Origin: Eucalyptus grandis
Taxonomy: Eukaryota; Streptophyta; Magnoliopsida; Myrtales; Myrtaceae
Assembly: GCF_016545825.1 (NCBI RefSeq)
Contig: NC_052620.1
Location: 8,060,001-8,124,000 of the forward strand
DNA: 64,000 nucleotides
Direction: 5' to 3'
The position numbers and the translations under genes were made by a program. Of this stretch, positions 48,712-61,081 are shown piece after piece. Position 1 is the stretch's first letter, and each line of letters opens with the position of its first letter. The notes below the pieces were generated by a model. The model did not search any database and had not been told where the DNA came from. It saw only the letters and a list, made by a program, of their open reading frames with translations.

Positions 48712-51165
48712 ACTGCACATGCGTGCATCCCTAGATTCTGGCTTTGTTGCTGTCTTGTGAGTATGATTATTTAGGCATACATTTCTGTCGGTAATTGCCC
48801 TGCTTTATCTGAATGAATTCTCTTCCTCAGAAGATTAACTTAAGCCAGAGCTTACTTCTGTTTTCATGTTTTCCCTGTAAAACATATTTCATTTTTTTTT
48901 TTTTTGGTTTTATATATTCATAAATATTTGAAATTCATGATGGACATAAACTATAATTTTCTCTAGGAAGTGAAAAGGGTCACTGAATCTGCTCACAGAA
49001 CAAGAGCTAAATTAAGTGTGTCTTTATTTTAAGTTGCCTTTTCACCTCCAAAACCTCCGTCGTGCAGCTGCTAATAGGAGAACAAACCTTTTGTTCCTTC
49101 GAAGTGGACTGTTGAAAAGGGGCAGAAATCAGTCTTGATATGAGGAAAGGTGGGACATCAGAATCTTGACCTTAGAGTGGATTACATATACGATCCTATC
49201 CTTTTCGGGTGTGGCGCCATTCTCTTGGCTGGGGTGTACAACATGAGGTCAGCTAGGGTCTTTCTGAAGGCATTTCAGATTTATCTTTAAAATATGATTT
49301 TGCTACCAGGGTTTAGAGATTTCACTGTCAGTGTTTACTCTACGTGTGATGATGTGATCTGATTCTCATCTTTATTTCTCCTTAAATAGATAATCAAGCC
49401 ATCTGATGATAAAAGAGGCATTCTTGAAGGGTGAGATCAGCTCTTCTATCTCTATTGCATCGCCTTTGTCTCTGAATCATAGATATGTGGGTTTATATCT
49501 CGATAACCGTTGCAGCTGCTGAAAGTATTTTGGATAGAGCTTTTAACTGAGAAAATACTATCAGGAATTGCTTTTTTCTTCCCTTTTTGAACTACTAATG
49601 AGGAACATTTTCTTAAACGAGCATGATTGGACTTGTCTAACCTGCTAATGTAGGATTTGATCTTGTTAGCTAAGTTATTTTTCTTGCCGTGAGATTAGGA
49701 AGTGCAGGACTTGCCAGGTGTTGGCTTTTTGGTCACGCTTTGGATATACAGATTTAAAGAGTCCGTAAATGTCGTCTTTCTTCTGGACACGTTTTTCATT
49801 GCTTTGAAAGCAATTTTTCCATCCACTTGATCTTCGCAATCTATGCTTTTGGTTATTCTTTCCGCCTTTAGGAACCCTTTTTTAAGACCTTTTTTTCTTA
49901 TGAAGATTTCGATTAGGAATCTAATTTGGGAATTATTTGAGTTTCTGATCTGTAAACTCTTCTTTTCTAATTGCTTCAGGAGAGAATTTATTTCATGGAC
50001 AATCAAATGGAGCTTACACTCGACAGATGTGGTTGTTTGTGACCATGGGTGAGTTGGGTGTAATTTAATCTTGATGAAAGCTGATGTGCAGTACCTATGT
50101 TCATCTCCAATGATGAGAACCAATTTGTGCAACTGTCCAGTCCGCGGTAGAAAGCAATGATATCGTGTTTTGTGGTTGAGGATGGTTTCTGTTGCAGAAT
50201 ACATGAGGATACAACCCTTCGTACCGTCCTTGAGAAACATCTGAAACCCGGTCCATGAAACCATCAGCTAAAGCAATTTTGTGATGAACAGTTGGAGAAA
50301 TCTTAGATTTTTTCCTTAATATCCGAAGGTAGTCTTCCCTTCTTCAGGCGTGCTCATGAACTCTAGTATTTCTTTTTGCTTGGTCATGCTATTTATCTTT
50401 CTCGTTGATGGAGGATTGCCTCAGATCTATTTGGAATTTAATTTTGAAATGACCATCCATCTTACATGCTGCCTATCAGACTTCTCAGCGGTTAAATGTT
50501 CAGCCTAGTGGGTTCATCTCTACATTTTGCCAATGCAGGGTCCCAAATCACCATTCGAGGAGTTGGATATGAGGACTCCTCTTAGGCAACTGTTGGCAAA
50601 TGTTGTCATCTTAGAACATCCTGTCATAGGCGTCTTCCTTTCATCACAGAGTTGTGATTTTGAAGTTGTCGAAGATGGAAAAGCCATCACTCCCAGATCA
50701 GATTTGCGATGCTCTGTCAGAAATGATAACTTGAATGTACATGCTGTCCGCTTCAGGGAGTAGGAAATTGAAGATAATGGCTGTTTGGAATCCGCAGGTG
50801 CATGACCTAATGCACCAATTGAACTCAAGTCCAAAATCTCAATTTTTCCATCAGAGTACAAAAGCATCAAGCGGGCCCTCAGTAGGACATGTACCTTGAC
50901 TAAGCGAACCACTTCCTCCTCCAATGTCCGGGTTTCAGGGATTGTTGAGGACGCGAAATTTGACTTTGATCATTGACTTATAGATGCCTAGTCAGATCTT
51001 ATTTTAAAAATGACTCCGGATGATTCTCTTGATTTGGACGATGAGCTTGCTAGAAAAGGTAGAGAAGAAACAACAGGCTTACCTGGAGTGTGCCATTTAG
51101 CGTCGGTGGAGGATGAACTAGAGGAAGGCGAGATTTTTAATTATGAGCCACTCACATCTTTTCCC
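48450..51165 (+). pseudogene. BCD1: BCD1-like box C/D snoRNA protein pseudogene, plus copy
   Basis: More complete of the two BCD1 copies. Exon blocks: HIT-finger relic 48492-48644 (NPSKYQSLA, then LPCVKTQKQRTSCIGKRNQ) with a TGA and lost cysteines; 48967-49132 (EVKRVTESAHRTRAKL, LRRAAANRRTNLLFLRSG) with a one-base shift; 49980-50048 (REFISWTIKWSLHSTDVVVC) with good AG and GTGAGT borders; 50198-50328 (HEDTTLRTVLEKHLKPGP then stop where Trp is usual); 50539-51149 (PFEELDMRTPLRQLLANVVI ... to DELEEGEI). The GAAGGCGAG acidic end EDELEEGEI is typical of plant BCD1. Introns are kept, so it arose by DNA duplication. At least four disabling changes are visible. The shift in AAATTAAGTGTGTC is shared with the minus copy. 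Confidence 0.75.
48645..48711. repeat. (CT)n microsatellite
   Basis: About 64 bp of uninterrupted CT in the intron or exon edge just after the HIT-finger relic. The minus copy has only a short imperfect GA run at about 8777-8798, so the tract expanded in this copy. Confidence 0.9.
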
Positions 51166-51169
51166 TCGT

Positions 51170-52210
51170 GTTGTTATGTTGTATATACATCACGGTTTCT
51201 TGTCTAATATCATGTGACCTTGAGATGTCTGAGATAGTGAGATTCAGGGGTCCTTTAATGCGGAGTGGTCTCTACAGAATAGTCTCCTCTTTTCCTCTTC
51301 ATCGTATTTGCAGGAAGATAGAAACAAGCTTGGGAAGTTTGTGGCACAGGCCTTATTCTCTCTTTGACAGAGTAAGGCGTTCTGTAGTTGAGTTTTGAGT
51401 TCGGCTTGGACTAGAAGTAGGCAAGTGTAGTTTAATTTCACCTCTGTTTATATGTGTTCTTTGTTTATAGTTTGAACTCTGATTGTCGGCCATCCTTCGG
51501 GTCACCGTCTTCATGTTCTTTGAACATTATAGTTGTAGAAGGGATGCGAAAATAGATGTCTTTATTTTACCCAAAAAAAAACCTATTTGGCAAGCCTGGC
51601 GAGGGATGCAATACTAGTTTGGGTAAATGTAACACATGCATACCAATTCGGGACTTTTGTAACACACTAATTAGAACGAGGTATTTGTAATACGGTGTTC
51701 TAGTTTGGGTTTGTTTTTTTTTAAATGGTATTAATCCTAATTTTAATGCAACCGGTGAAATTTGAATAAATGAATTATAAGTTTTGAGATGAAAATCCCA
51801 CGATGCCTCAATCAACTACGTCACCCATAGGGCATATTGAACTTTTCCTCACTAACGTAATTCCATTTATTCCTTTTTAAATGTTTGTTAATTATTCGAT
51901 ACGCATAAGATGTGAGTATGCAATCCCGTAATGTGAACTCTAGACCCCGACCAAAAAAAAAAAAAAACTCTAGACGTCATTAACTCAAAAAATGGTCATG
52001 TCGCCTTGGGTTAGACCACATTATAGGACAAAATAAATGGAAAAATAGACTTCCGCTGCTGAACTGGATTTACACTTACAAATTCGATTAAAAAAATTAA
52101 TTTTATGTCGATAGAAATGCGTGCACTTTATTCTTACCGAGGCCGATCACTCAGAGCGCACATGAAAAATTTCTAAACATAAATTAATTTCTTAATTTCT
52201 ATTCCATGGA
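51170..52210. other. Intergenic stretch downstream of the BCD1 pseudogene
   Basis: Likely 3' flank; no gene is seen. Poly-A runs at about 51573 and 51955 only. Confidence 0.35.
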
Positions 52211-52214
52211 CAAG

Positions 52215-53085
52215 TTTTTGAATAGAGAAACGCGTTTGAAAACAATTCAAAATTTCTATTTCTGAAATAAAAATTCGTTTAATAATAGAATAAATTTCTA
52301 TTTCTAGGAGCGGCAACGATCGGCGTTTGGCGGCTGGAGTCCAACATTCGACAACCGGCGTTTGGCATCAGTGACCAGCGGCGGGCGGCTGAATTCGAAG
52401 TTTGACGTTTAGCGTCCAGCGCCAAGTCCGATAACCGGCGGCGGGGCCAAAGTCCGAAGTCCAACGACCAGCAACCGATGTCCAACATTCGAAGTTCAAC
52501 GTCCGACGTCCGACGTCCAGAAGTTCGACGACAGGAAGCCGACGGCAGTGCTAGTGGCCGGAGTCCCGCAACAAGTGGCGAGCGGCGACATTCAATGGCT
52601 TGTGGCGAGCGGCGGACAATTGCCAGCGAACATCTGGTGGTTGGTGATGAGCCTCCAGTATCCAATGATTGGTGATGAGTAACCAACGACCGATAGGCGT
52701 CCGGCATCCGACGACCGACGGTTGGCGACGAGCGGCCAGAGTGCGATGGCCAATGGGCGACGTCCAGTGGCTAGCAATCAGTGGCTGGTGGTTGGGGCCG
52801 ATGGTGGGCGGTCGACAATCAGCGGTGAGTGTCCGGCATCCCATGGGCGGCAAGTGGGCGACAGGCGGTGACAAAAGTGAACGTTGAGAAAAATTTTGAT
52901 TTCTCATTTATGTTCTAGAAATAGAAAAGCTAAAAAATTTAACTTCTGATTTATGCTCTAAATCTATTTCTTGAATAGAAATCTGTTCCAGAAATTAAAA
53001 AAAAAAAATGAAATTGCATTACCAAACGGATTTCTATTTCAAACATGTTAGGAGAGAACAGAAAAACAAAAAATAGAGAAACAGA
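52215..53085. repeat. AT-armed repeat unit with GC-rich degenerate core
   Basis: The centre, 52305-52875, is built from short degenerate words such as GGCGTCCG, CCGACGTCC and AGCGGCGG with an approximate 7-12 bp rhythm. Left and right arms contain inverted ATTTCTATTTCT/AGAAATAG words and a CCAAACGGATTTCTATTTC end near 53031, like a Harbinger-type terminus. Exact ends and TSD are not resolved. Open frames in the core are compositional. Confidence 0.5.
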
Positions 53086-53204
53086 AACTTTGTCATGCGT
53101 GCCCTCAGCTTTCTTTGTTTGGCACCCCTCGAATAGCCCCCGATCCATTGGGGTCGCCACAGATACCTTCCACTCATCCTAAAGGTCCATTACTCTAATA
53201 CCAT

Positions 53205-56200
53205 AGAACTTTGACAAGTCCATAGATCCTGGGGGTTTATGTTGTTTCTATAGGTCCCTGCACAGTTCATATAGCGGAAGCATATCCAGTATCTCCCTAT
53301 TCCATATTCAGAAATAATGCACACCAACTAAAACTTTTATAAGATAAAGCCTAACACTTTTATTTACATAAACTTGAGGGACATCTTTGGTCGGTACATC
53401 AAAATGCCAAGATTTTTCTAAACTCGGCTATTTTCAAAAGGGTACACGACTCTTTAACAACCATGTACATAGGCCTATTAGTCAGTGTCAGCGGTCCAAA
53501 AATGCTTCATCTGCTGACCATCACTCTCGGTCACACCCAGTCCGGTCCATCAGCTGGGGGCGGTGGCAATGGCCCCAGCATACTCCCATCACAACGGACG
53601 AACACAGTCAGAAACTCCTGAATCACTGGGCCGGCAAGAGAACCAATATCATACAAAACCAGTACTCGCACTCGAATAAAGACCAACCCTCGTATCTTAG
53701 GATGATGGTGCTCCGTACACTCACACTCAATGTCGACTGGTAGGCCATAGAATGTGCCGGGGGTGACTGGTAGCAGAGGCATATCTTCTAGTCTGAAATG
53801 TTAGTCCCCCAAACAGGATGAGTATAACCACTCAGCAGTAAAAGATTCATTAAGCTATATCGTGCAGTACCATCAATATCTAGATTCATGCAAGATAGAC
53901 AAAACATGAAATCAAAGGAATGAGTATGCATTAAAATCATAAAATTCTTTAATGCAATAGCAAATGCAATTTTAAAGGATCAAGATCCATCACGTCCAGT
54001 CGCACAAGTCTCGATCATAGGACCAAACTGTTATGACACGTCCCATTCCATGCCATACAATTTAGTCCCATAACCAGACCACACACACACTTAATAGAAC
54101 CATCAGTTTTTAACATTCAAAAGGTTTCATCCCCCAAAGGACCAATGTTTGCGTCCTTCTAGGATTTCGCACCCAATCCTGGCATAGCGAAAGCCTCCGG
54201 TTTTCAATCACTGGGCATCTGGAGTGTGTTACGTCATACCTCCAAGCATATCGCACCCCACCTGGCATCACAAGGAACCTCCGGGGCGTGCCATGCAAAT
54301 GGTTACCCCGACCCTCCGGATTTATGTACTGACAAGCATACAACCGGGCATCCCGCTGCTCCCAGGGAAAACCTTTGGGGCACTATAGACCCTAGGCATC
54401 CAAAGGACATCAATTCACTCGAGCCTTCGGGCCTCCCTGTTAGGGAAATCCCTTATGATGTTTTGAAGATGATAAAATAAATCAAAGGCTACTAACATGT
54501 TTAATGGTTAAGGAAAAGACCATGCAGATGATAGAACATGTAAAGGATATTGTCAAAGTCAGAAGACTGCCAGAAGACTGAACGAAACACATGTCTAAAG
54601 TATATTTTGAAGATTTCCAGACTTCTGTGTCAAAGTCTGAAGACTGCCAGACTTTAGTGTCAAAATCTGTTCTATATCAGAAGTCTGCTCACTCTGACAA
54701 ATTCCAGATTGAACGTGAAGAAAGAACCAGAAGACAAACTCTATGTTGAAGCAGAATATGTTCAGACTCAGATTGTAAAGTCTATCGCACTCAGACTCAG
54801 ATTATAAAGTCTATTGCTCTCAGACTTTACATCCAGAACGAGACAGATCGTAACTCAAGCACAATTATACAATGGCTAGTGATTTGGTTTGGATTCCACA
54901 TCAAGATTGATTTGATTGATTCAATCTAATTGATTGACGATTGGATATTGAAGACAAGAACTTTTTATACGAAGAAGCTTTACTTATGAAAACCAAGATT
55001 TCGTTTGTATGGGCGATCGGAATCAATTTGGGATTCTACCTTTGTCACTCAACGGCTACCAAATCTTCTAGATACAGAGCTGTCCAATGGGTATATTGGA
55101 AGACGATTCTCTGGGATGATGTCCAACGGCTAGTTTGGAAGTGGAGGAGTATTTAAGGAGATGAAGGACCGATGAGCAAGTAAGAGATAGAGCGTAGAAT
55201 TTATAATTCCAAAGTCTAAGCGACCTTCGATCATACACTTGTCTTTGGAGAACTTAAACGTTTGTGATCTTGAGAGAAATATCAAAAGAGTGACTTAGTG
55301 AGATAGTATGATCTACTACTAAGTGTTTGCACTCAAAGTTGTAATCTCTTGTTGATTGCATAGTGGAATCCAGCCAAGAAGGCTGTTAGTGTGGGAGAGT
55401 GGATGTAGACTTGGATTAAGCCGAACCACGATAAATCTTGTGTTCTTATTCTCTTCCCTAACTCCTTTGTTTTATTTGAAGTTTATTTTATTCCTCATAT
55501 ATTTGCTAAGATTTATTTTAAACACCTATTCACCCCCCTCTAGGTGTTCGTACTAGCTTTCACACTCCCGACTCCCGGGGCACCATTGACCCGAGGGTCC
55601 AACGGCAACATTAACATCTTAATTTTCCAAAAACATGTTCAATGCTATGACATTGGTAATCACATGAGTTTCATTGAAAATCTTCGGTGTTGAATGATAT
55701 GCCGAACGCCAAAAACCATCATGTCCAATAACAACTCAAGATGCATTCACCTTTTGAAACAAGTTGGGCAAATTCGAAGTAAAACAGCTAAAAAAATCAG
55801 AATGCACGGTTTTAATAAAAATTCCGGAATAACCCCTAAATGAACTCAAAAAATTCTAAAATTTTGGTATGTTATATATAAAAGCTAAAGAAAGAAATTT
55901 CGTGGAGGACGCTAAGTTAGATCTGTTCTGTACAAAGAATAATAAATCACGCAACTCGGGTTTAGATTTCCTATATCATCGAATTTACACACTAGCGAAA
56001 ACACCGTTCATTAACAGAAACTTATGCCCCTATATGGATTTCGAAAATCTGAGCCAAATTATATGTTATAGTTTAAACCATCCTTTGCGACACACATGAA
56101 GAAGTCGGGACGAAAATCGCACTAAGATTATCCCTAGAAAATCTACAAAACTGCTGAGTTTCACTAGATCAAATGCGAACACCACGGACCCAATAGGATC

Positions 56201-56650
56201 CCGCATCTATACCGTAGCTATTTCATTTCAAAATTTCACCATGAGTAGATCTTTCAATCCCTACTTCAGCAACACCGAAACACCATAGAAATAATTCTGC
56301 TCTTCCTCAATCTCATGGTTCTAATTCATCTCAATCATCCAAAAACTCAACATGCAGCTTCCATTTCAGCATTTCCTCAAGTCTACTTGTACTTCACCAG
56401 ATAATCACAGCATGCACAACATAGATTAATGAACTTCTACTTGCCTCACTCCTAAGCTTGATCGGCAAACAAAATAGGAAGCTCGGCACCTCGTGCGCGA
56501 CTCAACAGCGGCGTCGACGGGCGGCGGTTCGCATGCACGGCTGAGGACGATCCTTCTCTCCTCTTCTCCTCTCGCTGTTCACCCTCTCGCTCGGTATCTC
56601 ACTCTCTCGCTCACTTGTTTGATAAGTCTCTCTCTCGACTAATCCGCCCC
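53205..56650 (-). mobile_element. Gypsy-like LTR region, probably a single long LTR, split by a solo LTR
   Basis: At 53191-53203 TCTAATACCAT is a primer-site complement (TGGTATTAGA), suggesting that an LTR of a minus-strand element begins just to the right. The following 2.3 kb (without the insert at 54438-55564) lacks coding content and shares style with the long LTRs elsewhere in the window, such as the GGCATC/CCTCCGG words at 54190-54330. The outer end near 56.6 kb is not defined and no TSD was found. Confidence 0.42.
54438..55564 (+). mobile_element. Solo LTR (1127 bp) with U3 tandem repeats
   Basis: TGTTAGGG to CTTTCACA flanked by a perfect CTCCC duplication (54433-54437 and 55565-55569). 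About 54560-54700 has a tandem array of AGTCTGAAGACTGCCAGACT-like words. Near the right end CACCTATTC...CTCTAGGTG makes the same inverted repeat as in 47150-48099, so the two belong to one family. Confidence 0.85.
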
Positions 56651-57520
56651 TTTTTCCTCGAATCATTTCACTAACTAATCATTTGCATGTTGATCTTTGG
56701 GGGCTGCAGCATTAGTGGACAAGTGGAGGGAGTGTGGAAATTTCTTCTCGCCACTTGGAGGCACGATCGGAGGCAACTGCATGAGGAAGCAACGTGGCCG
56801 TTGCTGGTCTTCTTTCGGTCAAGGATTTCAGAACTCATTGACCCCATTTCGACGACAATTATGGGAAGCTTGGGTTAATTGAGTCAGCAAATTATTTTTA
56901 TGTTTATTTTCTTTGGGGCCGTATGGTCCCTAAATACACGGCCTCAAATTTTCCAAAGATTGGTCCTTGAATTTCCATACATGTATAGAGCATTCTCAGT
57001 TTCATTGGTGATAGCATGTAGGGATGGGACTATGACTTACTCGACGATTGAATCACTTCTAACCGTGACCCATCGGTCCGATGGCGGTAACAAGATAATG
57101 TTCGTATGTAATTCCAATGATATTGTCTAATGATAATTCCATCACTTAGTTATGGACCGTCGTATATTCGAAAATCGACTAAATTCTCGGATGCCACACT
57201 TTGAATAATTCCTTTTTTTTATAATTTTTCTCTTTATTTCTTTTTGTTTTTACTATGATGGAGTCACTGGTCCTTGTTCCTTCGCATAATTAAGTGACAA
57301 TCTTCTTGCATATCTTGGACTTTTAAAAAGAGAAGGTTTTTAAGCATCTTGCTAATTCACTCTAATTCTAAATTGAGGTGATTACACTACGGGAAATAAT
57401 GGGATTCAAGTTTGACTCGCGCTTGCCTCCAAATGAGCAAGAAGGCAATTCCTTTCCATTCTATGCTCGGTCACATTAGTAAATGCGATGGATTTCATCA
57501 GACTAAACGACTTGCGCGCG
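56651..57520. other. Intergenic stretch, no gene seen
   Basis: Short open frames at 56687-57130 show no known product. Could include the undefined end of the LTR region to the left. Confidence 0.3.
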
Positions 57521-57525
57521 TGCAA

Positions 57526-57527
<2 letters not shown>

Positions 57528-57579
<52 letters not shown>

Positions 57580-57605
57580 ATGTAATATACATATATATAT
57601 GTGTA
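57528..57605. repeat. (CA)n(TA)n(GT)n compound microsatellite
   Basis: CACACA run, then TATATA, then GTGTGT and again ATATAT. The CA and GT blocks are complementary across the TA block, so it is self-complementary. Confidence 0.9.
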
Positions 57606-57905
57606 TGTAATATGGATGTACCACACTCATTTGGTACTTTCTCCAGCAGAAGGCGAAGGGTACAATTTGTATAATTTTGGGCTTGTGGAGAAAGAGGTAT
57701 GTTGTGGGTGCATATGTATTAATATTAGTTAATTCATCTCATTCCTGATATTTCGTTCACTTAGCCATAATAATATCTTTACATTAAAAGGTAATAAAGT
57801 TTCTTCATGACTTTACATGTCAAAATTTAAAACAAAAACCCTATTTTTCCTTTCTCATGTTTACGTATGCAATCACCCGAACAAAGTTGACTCTTCCCGG
57901 TGTGG

Positions 57906-58180
57906 CACAATAATAACTTTTTAACTAAGGCTCGCGCTTTTATCATCTCATTTTTTATTTATTTATAGCAGATACCCCCTACCACCTTGCATTAATCACA
58001 TTATCCCTTGTGGGGTCTCAGTATGCTGTTGAAACTTTTTTTTTTTTTATTACAGTTCTACCTTACATAATGAAAAACCGCTGCGGCACAATAATTTTTT
58101 AATTAAGGCTCGCGCTTTTATCATCTCATTTTTTATTTATTTATAGCAGATACCCCTACCACCTTGCATTAATCACATTT
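57906..58180. repeat. Direct repeat of about 95 bp, two copies
   Basis: Copies at about 57906-58000 and 58086-58180 share AAGGCTCGCGCTTTTATCAT and the following TTTATTTATTTATAGCAGATA and CACCTTGCATTAATCACAT blocks with few differences. They are separated by about 85 bp. The second copy runs into an ATT microsatellite (58180-58200). Confidence 0.85.
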
Positions 58181-58200
58181 ATTATTATTATTATTATTAT

Positions 58201-59690
58201 TTAGTTTGGTTCCTTCACTTTCAGTTTTTCTTTTCTGTTTGGCACAAAACCGCTGTCCTTCTTTTCCCCCAAAAAAAAAAAAATTATTTGATGGATAGGC
58301 GACTAGTTATTATGCTAATGAGTTGTATGTTTCTTTCTTTTCACTGGAAAATCATTATTCTAAATATAACCTTAACACAAGTAAGAGTGAAAAGAATCAT
58401 CTACTAGTTTTAATGAATGCATACGGTATAATTATAACTCTAATAAATGCCATTACTACACAATTTAATTCGGTAAATTTCATTGTGCAATTTTTATTTA
58501 TTTTCCTTGCTATCACTACACAATTTTTTAAAAAGATATTTAAAAAAAATTAACAATATGACAAAATTAACTAGATAAAAAAAAAAAAAAAAAAAAAAAG
58601 CCATCATTATTATGCAATTCAAAAGAAAAAGCTCCAGGAAAATATAATTCGGAGGAATATTATCATTATCCTAATTACGCAAAATAAAACTGGAATACGA
58701 AATAAAACTGGAATATTATCATTATGCAATTTTCTTGTAAATAACTAGAATCGAATATGAAAAATTCATGATCACGAGGAAAACTAGAGGAAATAAAGCA
58801 AACGATGTGCAAATAAAACTAACTTTTCTTTAGTCTTGTTGACACCAATAAATGACCCAACTTTTTGGTCAATATCGACCAGTATCAGACTTAATTGATA
58901 AGAGAAGTCAACAATGAATAGAACAATCAACAACTTGAAGAGAATCGACAACTCACTAACAAAGTCATCCATAACATTAATTATTGACGAAAAAATTTAC
59001 CAAGACTTGAGAAGTTGATTGGGCAAAGTTATTGACAGCGAACAATTGACGAGAAGACATAATTGCTCAATAGTTTTTTTTTTTTTTTTTTTGTTATCGC
59101 TAATGTAGGGATTTTATAACTTCTCGTGGATAAGTGTTTAAGATGATAAGAGTTAGTGGCGAAACTTCTTGTAACCACTTATTTCTCTATTTGAATTCCA
59201 AAGTTGTAACCAATGTATATAACCATCAATTGTGGATTATAAATAGCTACATCCTATTATTATTAAACCTCTCAAAATTTATTTTTATCTTTACTTTTCG
59301 CAATTTATCTTTTTGCAATTCGAATATTTTTCAATTCCTATATTTTAGTGGTAATTTCAGATATCTCTTTGTTGATTAAATTCTGATGTATATCTTAGCT
59401 ATAGTATTCAGATCTTCGTCGTCGATTAAATCTCGACATTGTATTTTTTATCATTAAAATTTGTCATCAATTAAATTCCAGCAAAATGTTTTTAGGTCTT
59501 CATCATTGAATAAATTCCGACGAAGCATATATATTCCTTATGATTCATTGAGACTCCAGTCTAGAATCGTCACAAAGCATGCCTCTTCTTGATAATGATC
59601 GAAGAGTGAATTTTGGTGAAAGGTTTTTCGTCGATGACTATCTTTGGCAAAACATCATTTTGTCACACCACATGAGACTACTTGGGGTTT
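58201..59690. other. AT-rich intergenic stretch with weak tandem structure
   Basis: No gene is seen. Around 59375-59530 a degenerate unit of about 55-60 bp recurs three times with the words GATTAAATTCYGAC and TCTTCATC. Long A or T runs occur at 58577-58600 and 59070-59090. Confidence 0.4.
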
Positions 59691-59697
59691 GATTTGA

Positions 59698-59951
59698 GGG
59701 AATTCAAAGCAGTTAACAAGGAATCATTCAAAGCCTGAAAATGCCACGAGTAATGATCCCAATGGTAGTGACAGGGTTGTGCACTCCCCACCTTCAGGCA
59801 TTAATCGAATGGTAGAAAAATGCCAATGGAAGGGGCTAGAGCTTTCCCAATGTCTCACCGAAGATCATTCCAGAGAAGTTGCACCAAATTCTGATATGTT
59901 GGCCACTATGAAGAGATTGTTAGAAGAGCAATCATTCAACAAAAAACATGA
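59698..59951 (+). CDS. Orphan exon-like open block, product unknown
   Basis: An 84-codon open block, preceded by AG and a stop and followed directly by a strong splice donor GTAAGT at 59952. It reads like plant coding sequence: NHSKPENATSNDPNGSD, INRMVEKCQWKGLELSQCL, DMLATMKRLLEEQS. The hydrophilic, Asn/Ser-rich first half and a helical Leu/Glu-rich end suggest a linker or coiled-coil portion of a larger protein. No neighbouring exon was found on either side. It may be a relic of a duplicated gene. I do not recognise it. Confidence 0.35.
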
Positions 59952-60558
59952 GTAAGTTGTTAGAAATCACTTTTATAAAAAGAAAAAAGAAAAATATTCG
60001 GCTAAATATAATTTTTTTTTTTAAAACCGTTACTGTAGTCGAACCCGTGAGAGAGTGAGTACGTCCAAGCTTTTAGAGGGCGTGGAGGCGTGAATCGCCG
60101 TCGCCAAAGCTCGCTGAGGCTGATACAAACAGAAGATACGGGAGAGACCGTCTGATTGCCCGTTGTCCTTGTCGCTGCATCGAAGCTCTTGAGGCCCTAG
60201 AATCGTGGAGATGTGCTTGCCGGTGACTAGACACGAGAGAGAGAGAGAGAGTTGTTGCGAAATGCAGTGGATTGCACCATCACGGCGGGTTCCAACGCGC
60301 GGTGATGTTACTTGACGACGGACGAAGTAAGAGGGAGAGACGAGAGAGGTGCGGCTGTTATGAGCTATGCAGCATCAACACGGACAAGCAACACGCGACA
60401 TTATACGACACAACACGCGGACACATCATTTCTCAAAAAATAGAGAATTCTGACACGGTCCAACACGTTATATATTAAATATATATTTTTATATATAAAT
60501 ACAAAAATAAATAAATAATAAAAAAATAGCATAGAATTAATTTATATCAAAAATATTA

Positions 60559-61072
60559 GGATTAATACCCTGAAAAACATTAAACCGGTACACCTGTGAC
60601 AAATTTACCCCAAACTATTTTTTTTACCATGAAAATCCCCAAACCAAGACACCCGTGACAAATTTACCCTGACTGACCATAAAAAACCCTAAATTGGTAT
60701 ATTTACGACAAATTTACCCCAAACTAATTTATTCAACCGAAAAAAAACCATAAACTGGTAAATTTGTGACAAATATACCCTCTACTAAATTGGATTAATA
60801 CCACAAAAAAATCACAAAAGATGTAAACTGTGACAAACGGAGCGTAAAATTTTAAATCGGTAGACTAGTCAACTATCACGTGTCATTTAACTTAATAATT
60901 TGACAATAAAATTTAACAAAAACTAATATAGGGTAAAATTGTCACAAGTGTACCAATTTGGAGTAAATTTGTCAAAGATATACCAGTTTAGAGTTTTTGG
61001 TAGTAAAAAAAAATAGTTTGGGGTAAATTTGTCACAAATATACCAGTTTGGGGTTTTTCAGGGTATTAACCC
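60559..61072. mobile_element. Small Mutator-like MITE (514 bp) with perfect 9-bp TSD
   Basis: TSD AAAATATTA at 60550-60558 and 61073-61081. Ends GGATTAATACCCTGAAAAAC and the mirror of GGGTTAATACCCTGAAAAAC. Long arms contain repeated TGTGACAAATTTACCCCAAA words. No coding capacity. Confidence 0.88.
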
Positions 61073-61081
61073 AAAATATTA

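Noticed and set aside
50520..50924. Minus-strand 134-codon frame over the BCD1 C-terminal exon
   Set aside because: The plus strand carries the recognisable BCD1 sequence with a splice acceptor; the minus frame is its shadow.
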